From: an uncultured bacterium
Lineage (GTDB): Bacteria; Verrucomicrobiota; Lentisphaeria; Victivallales; Victivallaceae
NCBI GenBank assembly: GCA_900551245.1
Contig: URVC01000085.1
Span: 1-12,392, forward strand
Length of the DNA stretch: 12,392 bases
Reading direction: 5' to 3'
Shown here in pieces: positions 1 through 6,518 of this stretch (position 1 is its first letter; the number at the start of each line of letters is the position of its first letter). Both the position numbers and the translations under genes were made by a program. Under the pieces are notes generated by a model. The model was not told where the DNA came from. It did not search any database and saw nothing but the letters and a program-made list of their open reading frames with translations.

Positions 1-872
1 CGAACATCGGCGGAACCGCGACGCTGATCGGCGACCCGCCGAACCTGATCATCGGCTCCATCGCCCAGCTGGACTTCATGGCGTTTCTCATCAACCTCGC
101 TCCCTTCATCCTCACCGTGATGGTGATCTACTGCATCTTCCTCTGGGCGTTCTACTCGAGACGGATGCACGTTACGGTGGAAAAACGCGCGCTCATCATG
201 GAACTCGATGAAAACGCCGCCATCACCGACCGGAAGAATCTGCGCCGGGGCGGAATCGTGATGCTTCTCACCATCGTCGGATTTCTGATTCACGGTGCGG
301 TGGGGCTGCAGCCCTGCGTGGTTGCGATGACCGGCGCGGCGCTGGCGCTGGCGCTCTGCAAAGTCAATGTCGACCATGCGCTCGAGAAGATCGAATGGAG
401 CACCCTCTTCTTCTTCATGGCGCTCTTCATCCTCGTCTGCGGCGCGGAGGAGTGCGGCCTGATGGCGAAGATCGGCAGCGTGCTCAATCTGATGGACCGC
501 TGGCCGGTTCTGGTGGTGATTCTGGTCATCATGTGGGGCAGTGCGATTGCGGCGGCGGTGATGAACAACGTCTCCTTCACCGCGGCGATGGCAAGCGTGG
601 TTGCCACCTTCATCGCCAGCACGCCGGTGTTCCGCGACAACATCGAGATGCAGCACCTGCTCTGGTGGGGTCTGGCGCTGGCGGTCTGCCTCGGCGGCAA
701 CGCTTCGCTGGTCGGTGCGGCGGCGAACCTGGTGACGGTCGGAATCGCCGGCAAGAACGGTTACAAGGTGACCTTCACCCAGTTCCTGATGTACGGAGTT
801 CCGGTGACGGTCGGCAGCATGATTCTGGCCAGCGCCTACATCATCATCCGCTACTTCGTGCAGTGCGCATGA
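1..872 (+). CDS. ArsB/SLC13-type ion transporter, 3' part
   Basis: The 5' end lies outside the window; the reading frame is open from base 3. The first codons give NIGGTATLIGDPPNLIIGS, the signature re-entrant loop of the ArsB/NhaD/SLC13 ion transporter superfamily. A second related loop, LGGNASLVGAAANLVTVGIA, is encoded near 690-750. These families carry one such loop in each inverted-repeat half, so the window holds roughly the last two thirds of the protein. Several long hydrophobic segments between and after them are membrane helices, and the last ends just before the stop. Substrate cannot be read from the sequence: arsenite, Na+/H+ exchange, citrate and other anions all occur in this fold. 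No arsR or arsC is nearby, so an arsenic role is not supported. The stop overlaps the start of the next gene (ATGA), so the two are probably co-translated. Confidence 0.85.
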   Translation, partial: NIGGTATLIGDPPNLIIGSIAQLDFMAFLINLAPFILTVMVIYCIFLWAFYSRRMHVTVEKRALIMELDENAAITDRKNLRRGGIVMLLTIVGFLIHGAVGLQPCVVAMTGAALALALCKVNVDHALEKIEWSTLFFFMALFILVCGAEECGLMAKIGSVLNLMDRWPVLVVILVIMWGSAIAAAVMNNVSFTAAMASVVATFIASTPVFRDNIEMQHLLWWGLALAVCLGGNASLVGAAANLVTVGIAGKNGYKVTFTQFLMYGVPVTVGSMILASAYIIIRYFVQCA

Positions 873-1288
873 GTGAAACAGTGGAATATCGCCGGCTCGG
901 CGCTCTTTCTCCGGAAACGGAAAAGGAGCTTGCCGGGCTGTACCGGGAAGCCGGTTGGATCAGCGAGGAAGATCCAACCGGTTTTATCGTTCCGGCGATG
1001 GCAGGCTCCGCGGTGGCGATCGGCGCGTTCTGCGACGGCAGGCTGATCGGCATGGGGCGGGCGATCTCCGACGGGGTGTCCGACGCGTTCATTCAGGATG
1101 TCGCCGTCACCAAAACGTTCCGGCGCCGGGGAATCGGCGGAGAAATCGTCCGTCAAATCGCCGCCGTTTTGCAGGAACGCGGCGTCGACTGGATCGGCCT
1201 GGTGGGGGAACCGGGGACGGAATCCTTCTATCGTAACCTCGGGTTCGAAGAGCAGAAGAACTTCACTCTCTGGAAGTTGAAACCGTAA
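869..1288 (+). CDS. GNAT-family N-acetyltransferase
   Basis: A 139-residue cytoplasmic protein of usual single-domain GNAT length. The acetyl-CoA pyrophosphate loop (motif A) is seen as RRRGIG at residues 85-90, preceded by the typical strand QDVAVTKTF. Motif B follows as ESFYRNLGFEE at about 118-128. The family transfers an acetyl group from acetyl-CoA to an amine; the acceptor here is unknown. The start is the ATG at 869, whose first bases overlap the transporter stop as ATGA. The frame stays open far upstream only as a shadow of the transporter gene. Overlap with the transporter suggests one transcript, but no functional link between the two can be inferred. Confidence 0.85.
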   Translation: MSETVEYRRLGALSPETEKELAGLYREAGWISEEDPTGFIVPAMAGSAVAIGAFCDGRLIGMGRAISDGVSDAFIQDVAVTKTFRRRGIGGEIVRQIAAVLQERGVDWIGLVGEPGTESFYRNLGFEEQKNFTLWKLKP

Positions 1289-1355
1289 AACCGCTCCGCC
1301 GTTTTTCCGTCATTTCTCCGTTATTTCGTTTTTTTATTCTGGAGTTCACGATTGT

Positions 1356-2312
1356 ATGATTCAGCACCATGTCTTCGGACCGGTGGCTTCGCGCCGGCTC
1401 GGCGTATCGCTCGGCATCGACCTTGTTCCGCACAAAACCTGTTCGCTCGACTGCGTCTACTGTGAAGCGCGCCGCACCACCTGTCTCACGACGGAGCGGA
1501 AGGAATACGTTCCAATTTCCGAAGTGCTGCAGGAGCTGGATCAGGTCCTCAAGACGGCTCCGCAACTGGATTTCATCACCTTCTCCGGTTCGGGAGAACC
1601 AACGCTCAACTCCGGCATCGGCCGGGTCGTCGATTTCATCAAGGAGCATTATCCGCAATACCCGGTCTGTCTGCTGACCAACGGCTGTTCCCTGGGGGAT
1701 CGCGAGCTGCGCCGGGAGATCGCCCGGGTGGACCGCATCGTCCCCTCACTCGACGCCTCCAACGAGGAGGAGTTCCGCCTCGTCAACCGTCCGGCGCCCG
1801 GACTTCGTTTCGAACAGTTCGTCGCCGACCTCACGGACTTCACCCATCACACCGACGCCGATCTCTATCTGGAACTCTTCATTCTGCCCGGCGTCAACGA
1901 CTCCGACGAATCGATCCAGCGCTTCGTCGAACTCATTTCGAAGATGAAGCTCACCATGGTTCAGCTCAACACGCTCGACCGCCCCGGCACGGAGTCCTGG
2001 GTCAAACCCTCGCCGGCGGAGAACACCCGCCGCTTCATCCGCGCGCTCGAACCGATCGTTCCGGTCGAAGCGGTCGGCCCGTTCCGTTACCGCAGCCGCA
2101 GCCGGGAACACGCTCCGGAGCTCTGCACCGGTGCCGAACGCGCCATCCTCGATCTGGTGGAACGGCGGCCCGCCACGCTCGCCGATCTCACCGTCGCGCT
2201 CGGGCTGCCGCAGGAGGAGATTCAGATTCTGCTCGACAGTCTGTTCAAATTCGGGCTGCTGGAGATGGAGAAACAGGAGCGCGGAACCTTCTACGCCCCC
2301 GCGCGGCACTGA
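1356..2312 (+). CDS. Radical SAM protein with C-terminal winged helix (COG0731-like)
   Basis: A 318-residue protein. The CxxxCxxC cluster motif is C29, C33, C36 (CSLDCVYC), which in radical SAM enzymes binds the [4Fe-4S] cluster that cleaves S-adenosylmethionine. GSGEPTL at 78-84 is the SAM-binding GGE-type motif. The N-terminal FGPVASRRLGVSLGIDL and overall layout resemble the bacterial Fe-S oxidoreductases grouped with the wyosine-base enzyme TYW1 (COG0731); the bacterial members have no agreed function. The last 65 or so residues (AERAILDLVERRPATLADLT onward) look like a winged helix, perhaps for nucleic-acid binding. The start has GGAG 11 nt upstream. The gene follows the GNAT gene by 67 bp with no clear terminator or promoter, so read-through is possible. 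It ends 3 bp from the convergent LacI gene. Confidence 0.85.
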   Translation: MIQHHVFGPVASRRLGVSLGIDLVPHKTCSLDCVYCEARRTTCLTTERKEYVPISEVLQELDQVLKTAPQLDFITFSGSGEPTLNSGIGRVVDFIKEHYPQYPVCLLTNGCSLGDRELRREIARVDRIVPSLDASNEEEFRLVNRPAPGLRFEQFVADLTDFTHHTDADLYLELFILPGVNDSDESIQRFVELISKMKLTMVQLNTLDRPGTESWVKPSPAENTRRFIRALEPIVPVEAVGPFRYRSRSREHAPELCTGAERAILDLVERRPATLADLTVALGLPQEEIQILLDSLFKFGLLEMEKQERGTFYAPARH

Positions 2313-2315
2313 TGG

Positions 2316-3254
2316 TCAGAATTCCGGGAACGATTCCGCCGGAATCTCCACCATTGCCGGCACCTCTTTCTGCGGTGATTCGAGCATGGAAAGGAGAATT
2401 TCCATCGCCCGTTCCGCCATCCGGTCGAAGTTCTGCCGGCAGAGAATGATCTTCCGGAACGGTTCCCGGCCCGGCCCGCTCCAGGCATCGAAAAATCCGC
2501 CGTAGACGATCCGCCCCGGCGGCAGCGGCGGAAGAACGGGCGCCGTATTGGTGAGAACGCCGACCGGATCCCCTTCCGGAGCCAGACAGGCAAGTTCGCA
2601 AAGTTCGCGGCAGGGCAGTCCGAATTCCTCCAGCCGTTCCCGGATCGCCCGCTCCCGGGCGCGCAGAACCGGATTGACGTCGCCGAACTCCAGATAGAAC
2701 TCCCGCGCGCCCCATTCCAGACAGCGGTCGATCAGATGGCGCGCCGCGGAATAGTTGTCCGTCGTAATGACCGGGCAGGTCAGCTCCGGCCAGAAACGGT
2801 CGAGCGAAAGATGCGGCACCGGAAGCGCGTTGATCAGCGGAATCAGCTCCCGGCACTCCTCGGTGTTCCCGGGCGGAATCAGAACGGCGGCGTCGGCCAC
2901 CTTCTGGTGAAGTTTGCCGAGCCACTGGCGGAACCGTTCCGGAGAGTTGTTGTGAAGCACGATCTGAAGGTCGTATCCATGGCGGTAGAGGAGTTCATCG
3001 AGCCGGACGGCGAGACTGCGTTCGCGCTCCGCCTCGGCGAACCCGAAGCAGAACCAGACGTTGCCAGTTTTCCCGCGGGCGAGCTGCCGGGCGGGAAGGT
3101 TCGGGGAGTAGCCGTTCTCTCTGGCCAGCTCCAGGATCTGTCTTCTGGTCGCCTCCTTCACCCGGTTGTCTCCCCGCAGAGCGCGGGAGACCGTCGAAGC
3201 GTTATATCCGGAAAGCCGGGCCAGATCGTGAATGGTAACCGCCATATTATACAT
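2316..3254 (-). CDS. LacI-family transcriptional regulator
   Basis: A 312-residue repressor-type protein. The N-terminal helix-turn-helix and hinge are clear: TIHDLARLSGYNASTVSRAL followed by RVKEATRRQILELARENGY. The rest is a periplasmic-binding-protein-like sensor domain (about residues 60-312), which in this family binds a sugar or similar small ligand. The ATG at 3254 was chosen because AGGAG lies 4 nt upstream; an ATG at 3245 would shorten the protein by three residues, and a GTG at 3290 would add 12 residues that do not belong to the family. No sugar transporter or hydrolase gene is adjacent, so the ligand and targets are unknown. A dyad over its likely promoter suggests autoregulation. 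The gene is convergent with the radical SAM gene and divergent from the putative lipoprotein. Confidence 0.9.
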   Translation of the reverse strand: MYNMAVTIHDLARLSGYNASTVSRALRGDNRVKEATRRQILELARENGYSPNLPARQLARGKTGNVWFCFGFAEAERERSLAVRLDELLYRHGYDLQIVLHNNSPERFRQWLGKLHQKVADAAVLIPPGNTEECRELIPLINALPVPHLSLDRFWPELTCPVITTDNYSAARHLIDRCLEWGAREFYLEFGDVNPVLRARERAIRERLEEFGLPCRELCELACLAPEGDPVGVLTNTAPVLPPLPPGRIVYGGFFDAWSGPGREPFRKIILCRQNFDRMAERAMEILLSMLESPQKEVPAMVEIPAESFPEF

Positions 3255-3263
3255 CAAACTCCT

Positions 3264-3286
3264 GTTTCGTACAATACTGCCGAAAC
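3264..3286. promoter_or_regulatory. Dyad near the LacI gene promoter, possible operator
   Basis: GTTTCG and CGAAAC form perfect 6-bp inverted arms around an 11-nt spacer. The dyad ends 10 bp upstream of the LacI start codon. A possible -10 element on the minus strand, TATTGT, falls inside the spacer. A site placed like this would suit autorepression by the LacI protein. The hexamers are short and the spacer is longer than in classical LacI operators, so this is a suggestion only. Confidence 0.3.
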
Positions 3287-3320
3287 GCACAATTTTCCAG
3301 TTGTCCGCCGGAAATTTCCA

Positions 3321-3337
3321 CGAGGAGACGATCCTCG
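3321..3337. promoter_or_regulatory. Second dyad in the divergent region
   Basis: CGAGGA and TCCTCG are perfect 6-bp inverted arms around 5 nt. The dyad sits between the divergently read LacI and lipoprotein genes, just upstream of the proposed lipoprotein promoter. It could be a second regulator site or a hairpin in a leader. Its sequence is unrelated to the other dyad, which argues against both being sites for the same protein. Confidence 0.25.
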
Positions 3338-3343
3338 CTGGAT

Positions 3344-3371
3344 TTGATTTTTGATGGAACAGTGGTATGGT
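3344..3371 (+). promoter_or_regulatory. Possible promoter of the putative lipoprotein gene
   Basis: TTGATT at 3344-3349 and TATGGT at 3366-3371 are separated by 16 nt; each matches the sigma-70 consensus at 4 of 6 positions. A transcript would begin near 3378 and reach the ATG at 3395 after a short leader. This placement also argues against the TTG at 3344 being the true start codon. Confidence 0.35.
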
Positions 3372-3394
3372 ATTTTTTCAGCGAGAAATCAGAC

Positions 3395-3829
3395 ATGATA
3401 AAATCCATATTCTTTTTTACGATTCTGTTCTTCCTTTCAACCGGCTGTTCTCGTTATGACGCAAAGAAGCCGGATACCGGGGAAAATCGACGGGGGTTTG
3501 CCCGTGTGACAGGAATCAATCCGGATTCTGATGTCACGAAAATTTACTTTTACGCCGATGAAATGGGGCCGGATCCCCTTTATTGTTTCGCGTTTCAATC
3601 CTCACAGAAAACCGTTCAGAACATCCTTGAGAAATTTCAGCTGAAAGAGAGTGAAAACACCGAATGGCAGGAACCTTTTCCCGTACCAGACGACCTTTTC
3701 TGGTGGGATGCCGGGGAGCGGAAAAATTCCCGTTTTTATTCTGCGCGACAGGAACAGACGGAAACGGTATATTATTTCTGGCACAATCCAGACAATGCGA
3801 AATGCCAGTTCATGATGGTCTGTTTCTAG
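3395..3829 (+). CDS. Hypothetical protein, putative lipoprotein
   Basis: A 144-residue protein that I do not recognise. It begins MIKSI followed by a Phe/Leu-rich hydrophobic stretch ending LSTGC, so Cys18 could be a lipidated cysteine after signal peptidase II cleavage. The lipobox is not canonical, with Ser rather than Leu at -3, so an ordinary signal peptide is an alternative. The mature part is polar and rich in aromatics (LFWWDAGERK, VYYFWHNPDN) and contains two further cysteines near the C-terminus. The ATG at 3395 gives a proper signal peptide; the frame also opens from a TTG at 3344, but that would put 17 extra residues before the signal. Codon use is clearly more AT-rich than in neighbouring genes, suggesting recent acquisition or weak selection. 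It lies immediately before the candidate origin region. Confidence 0.6.
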   Translation: MIKSIFFFTILFFLSTGCSRYDAKKPDTGENRRGFARVTGINPDSDVTKIYFYADEMGPDPLYCFAFQSSQKTVQNILEKFQLKESENTEWQEPFPVPDDLFWWDAGERKNSRFYSARQEQTETVYYFWHNPDNAKCQFMMVCF

Positions 3830-3848
3830 AGCTGTATGGATCCGGCTC

Positions 3849-3868
3849 CCGGGTTGATTATAACCCGG
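3849..3868 (+). terminator. GC-rich hairpin after the lipoprotein gene
   Basis: CCGGGTT and AACCCGG pair perfectly around the loop GATTAT, 19 bp after the lipoprotein stop. No U-run follows on the plus strand, so it is not a standard intrinsic terminator. It may slow transcription or protect the mRNA end, or form the left edge of the origin-like region. Confidence 0.35.
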
Positions 3869-4155
3869 TGAAAAAGTTGTTAATAATCCGTTAAGGAATT
3901 GTGAAAAAATGATTCCGTTGACATCCTCCGACAATCGGTGATCATACTTATTGACAACGCGGAGGATTTTCAACTCGTTGATTCCAAGACGGCGAATATA
4001 GTTATTCACAAAAAAGCGCGACTCTACTGCTGATAATTTCTCTATTGATTAATGAATTTACAGCAGGAGAATTCCCTTGCCCGGAAGGAGCGAAACCTGT
4101 GTCGTTCTCTGCGGAAAAGAGTGCTCTTTTTTGTTCAATATTGGGGAATCTCAAC

Positions 4156-4184
4156 TTGAAGAAACCGGTTTCGACAGCTATCTT
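4156..4184 (+). promoter_or_regulatory. Promoter of dnaN-recF
   Basis: TTGAAG (4156-4161) and TATCTT (4179-4184) are spaced by exactly 17 nt. Nearly the same hexamers with the same spacing recur upstream of the pseudokinase gene, which makes both more credible. A transcript would start near 4191 and carry a leader of about 43 nt containing the GGGAGG ribosome site of dnaN. Confidence 0.6.
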
Positions 4185-4233
4185 AATAGATGTATGATGA
4201 AGAACAACGAATTGCATTCGGGAGGCAAGGAAA

Positions 4234-5328
4234 ATGAAATTTACCGTCAACCGTGAAAAACTGCAGAAAGCGCTCCAGCGGGTGGGGAGCATCATCGGTT
4301 CGCGTTCCATGCTGCCGGTTCTCGGCAATGTGATGATTCAGGCGGAAGAGGGCGTTCTTACGCTGACGACGACCGATCTGGAAATCCGGATCTCCACCAA
4401 GGTCGAAGCGACCGTGGAGAGCGCCGGCGTGACGACCATTCCGGCGCGGAAGCTCGCCTCCCTGGTCGGATGCTTCGTCGGAACCGACGTGGTGTTCGAC
4501 GTCGACGAGAAGGATCACATCAAAATCCGCTGCGGCACCAGCCATTTCACGCTGCTCGGACTGCCGGCGATGGATTTCCCGGTGGCGGCGGAATTTTCCG
4601 CCCAGCGGGAGATCAAAATCCGCGAAGGGGAGTTCAAGCGGATGGTCAGCGCCATCTCCTACGCGGTCAGCGCCGACGACTCCCGCAAAGTTCTGACCGG
4701 TGTGCTGCTCAGCGCCCGTGAATCGATGATCACGCTGGTCGCCACCGACGGCAAGCGTCTGGCGATGCAGGAGAAGACCCCTGAGGCGGTCGAAGGCGGC
4801 GACGGCGATTCGATCATCCCGCTGAAGGCGGCGCTGGAAGTGCGCCGTCTGCTCGAAGGCGATGCGCAGATGTCGATCCGGCTCGGCGACAAGCAGTGCG
4901 TCTTTGAAGCGGCCGGGTTCGAACTCTCCACCAAGCTGATCGAAGGAAATTACCCGAACTACCGGCAGGTGGTTCCGGCGTCGTTTGCGCGTTCGATCGA
5001 GCTGCCGACTTCGGTGTTTCTGACCAAGATCGAGACGGTCTCCCAGGTGCTGTCGGATTCCAGTTCGTTCATCATTCTGCACTTCGAAGACAATCAGCTG
5101 CAGCTGCAGGCGTCCAGCTCGGAAGTGGGCGAAGGCAGCGATATGGTGGAAGTGGCGTACGACGGCGAGCCGTTTGAAGTTTCGTTCAACCCGGCCTACC
5201 TGGCCGATCCGCTGCGCAACTGCGACGCGGATACGGTCCGCATGAAGATCAACGACCCGCTCAATCCGGTGGCGATCGAGGGCGGCGAGGGCTTCCTGTA
5301 CGTCATCATGCCGATCCGCAAGAAGTAA
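4234..5328 (+). CDS. dnaN: DNA polymerase III beta subunit (sliding clamp)
   Basis: A 364-residue protein of the usual beta-clamp length. Two copies form a ring around DNA that tethers the replicative polymerase and other DNA-handling proteins. The N-terminus MKFTVNREKLQKALQRVGSI is typical, as are SRSMLPVLGNVMI, the segment ATDGKRLAMQE in the middle domain, and ISYAVSADDSRKVLTGVLL. Residues in DFPVAAEF and EGNYPNYRQVVPASF belong to the conserved clamp surface and the second-to-third domain linker. It ends YVIMPIRKK, a slight variant of the usual MPMRL-type tail. GGGAGG lies 8 nt before the start. The stop overlaps the recF start by one base (TAATG), so the two are translationally coupled. 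Confidence 0.97.
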   Translation: MKFTVNREKLQKALQRVGSIIGSRSMLPVLGNVMIQAEEGVLTLTTTDLEIRISTKVEATVESAGVTTIPARKLASLVGCFVGTDVVFDVDEKDHIKIRCGTSHFTLLGLPAMDFPVAAEFSAQREIKIREGEFKRMVSAISYAVSADDSRKVLTGVLLSARESMITLVATDGKRLAMQEKTPEAVEGGDGDSIIPLKAALEVRRLLEGDAQMSIRLGDKQCVFEAAGFELSTKLIEGNYPNYRQVVPASFARSIELPTSVFLTKIETVSQVLSDSSSFIILHFEDNQLQLQASSSEVGEGSDMVEVAYDGEPFEVSFNPAYLADPLRNCDADTVRMKINDPLNPVAIEGGEGFLYVIMPIRKK

Positions 5329-6386
5329 TGCTGATCGAACAGCTTGAACTGACCGATTTCCGCAACTATTCGTCGGGGCGGTTTCAGTTCTCCCGCGACA
5401 AGGTGGTCTTCACCGGTCCGAACGGGATCGGCAAGACCAACCTGCTCGAAAGCATCTCCTTTCTCAGCATTCTGCGTTCGTTCCGCACGGTGTCCGGGCG
5501 GGAGATGGTCCGGCTCGGCAGCAGAGGGTTCGATCTGCGCTGCCGGATCGACAAAGGGGGGCTCCGCGAGGATCTGCGGGTGGTTCAGGCCCTTTCCGGA
5601 CGGCGGGAGACCTTCATCGGCGCCAATCGCATCCGCCGTTCCAGTGAATTCATCCGCGAATTCCGCACCGTGGTGTTCGTGCCCGAGGACCGCAACATCA
5701 CCGGCGGGAGTTCCTCCTGCCGCCGCCGTTTTTTCGATATGCTGATCTCCACGCTGGATTCCGGTTACCTTGCCGCGCTGTCGAACTACCATCGGGCGCT
5801 GAGCCAGCGGAACCATGCGCTGAAATCGCCGGAACGTGCCGCGGTGGCGGCGGCGTTCGAACCGGAACTTGCCGCACATGCTCCGTTGATCGCCGCCCGG
5901 CGTCGGGAGTACGCCGCCGCGGTGGAGCAGGAGGTGAACCGGATGCTGTTGCAGCGGGGGAAGGCACAGTTCCGGATTCACTTCCGCAGCGATTACCCGG
6001 AGTCCTCCGCGGAGTATCTCGCGCTTCTGGAGCGGAACCGGGAGCGCGAAATGATCCGCAGCTGTACCGGAATCGGTCCGCAGCTGGATGAGTTCGAATT
6101 CTTTCTCGACGGCAAACTGCTGCGCCACTACGGTTCCACCGGGCAGATCCGGATGCTGTCACTGCTGATCAAGCTGGCGGAATTCAATCTGGTCCGCCGT
6201 TCGGCGCGGGAGCGGGTGGCTGTGCTGGTGGATGACGTGACCGGCGAACTGGATGAGGAGAACTGCATCCGCTTCTTCGAGACGATCGCTCACGCCGATC
6301 AACTCTTCTTCACGTTTACAGAATTCCCTTCTCTGGAGTTTTTCCGCGACGCGGAACAGATCGTTCTGCCGCAGAAACAGGGGTAA
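5328..6386 (+). CDS. recF: DNA replication and repair protein RecF
   Basis: A 352-residue SMC-like ATPase of normal RecF length. In the RecFOR pathway RecF helps load RecA at gaps in single-stranded DNA. It starts with the typical LTDFRNY motif. Walker A is GPNGIGKT at residues 30-37. The ABC signature region is YGSTGQIRMLSLLIKLAEF, where STGQ takes the place of the common S-x-GQ. Walker B and the following D-loop are VAVLVDDVTGELDEE near residues 297-311. All ATPase elements are present, so the protein should be active. It overlaps dnaN by one base. The gyrB gene that often follows recF is absent here; a new transcription unit begins instead. Confidence 0.96.
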   Translation: MLIEQLELTDFRNYSSGRFQFSRDKVVFTGPNGIGKTNLLESISFLSILRSFRTVSGREMVRLGSRGFDLRCRIDKGGLREDLRVVQALSGRRETFIGANRIRRSSEFIREFRTVVFVPEDRNITGGSSSCRRRFFDMLISTLDSGYLAALSNYHRALSQRNHALKSPERAAVAAAFEPELAAHAPLIAARRREYAAAVEQEVNRMLLQRGKAQFRIHFRSDYPESSAEYLALLERNREREMIRSCTGIGPQLDEFEFFLDGKLLRHYGSTGQIRMLSLLIKLAEFNLVRRSARERVAVLVDDVTGELDEENCIRFFETIAHADQLFFTFTEFPSLEFFRDAEQIVLPQKQG

Positions 6387-6443
6387 AAACGGAATTTTGC
6401 GGCGGCAGGAGCGGGTGGATTCGGGAAAAATTGCGTTTTCCGC

Positions 6444-6472
6444 TTGAAACCATTCTGCCGGGTTGCTATCTT
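6444..6472 (+). promoter_or_regulatory. Promoter of the pseudokinase-kinase unit
   Basis: TTGAAA (6444-6449) and TATCTT (6467-6472) are spaced by 17 nt in the 132-bp gap after recF. They copy the dnaN promoter at 11 of 12 hexamer bases, and both share the flanks CTTGAA and GCTATCTTA. The rest of the gap shows no clear recF terminator. Confidence 0.6.
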
Positions 6473-6518
6473 ATGTTAGAACGGGTCATCATTCTGCATC
6501 AGGGGGGAAGAAGATCGA

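Larger units (their letters stand above)
3830..4233. other. Gene-free AT-rich region before dnaN, candidate oriC
   Basis: About 400 bp without a credible gene. Two 9-mers match the DnaA-box consensus TTWTNCACA: TTTTTCACA on the minus strand (3900-3908) and TTATTCACA on the plus strand (4002-4010). Three more differ at one position: 3867-3875 and 3878-3886 (minus) and 3948-3956 (plus). To the right, 4033-4060 is 28 nt with only four G/C, framed by CTGCTG (4027-4032) and CAGCAG (4061-4066), like a DNA-unwinding element. An 8-bp inverted pair, ATCCTCCG (3923-3930) and CGGAGGAT (3960-3967), lies among the boxes. Position directly upstream of dnaN-recF is a common bacterial origin site. dnaA is not adjacent, and strand-bias evidence cannot be obtained from one window, so the call is tentative. 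The right-hand third holds a weak AT hairpin (4115-4130) and the dnaN promoter. Confidence 0.5.

Noticed and set aside
1..872. Arsenite efflux pump (arsB) call
   Set aside because: The fold fits, but the substrate is not readable and no arsR, arsC or arsA is present.
3919..3948. TTGACA with CATACT 18 nt later as a further promoter in the origin-like gap
   Set aside because: The -10 is weak and any transcript would run 280 bp before dnaN; the promoter at 4156-4184 is better supported.
4115..4130. AAAAGA/TCTTTT hairpin followed by T residues as a terminator
   Set aside because: The stem is weak and AT-rich, and no gene ends within 280 bp upstream of it.
4051..4158. Short open frame starting at an ATG in the gap before dnaN
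   Set aside because: No ribosome site or recognisable product, and it lies in the AT-rich origin-like region.
4183..5082. Long minus-strand open frame across dnaN; similar ones lie opposite the pseudokinase (6489-7646) and hisA/ung (9416-11031)
   Set aside because: These follow from high GC and codon bias of the true genes. Their products are low-complexity, Arg/His/Pro-rich and resemble no family.
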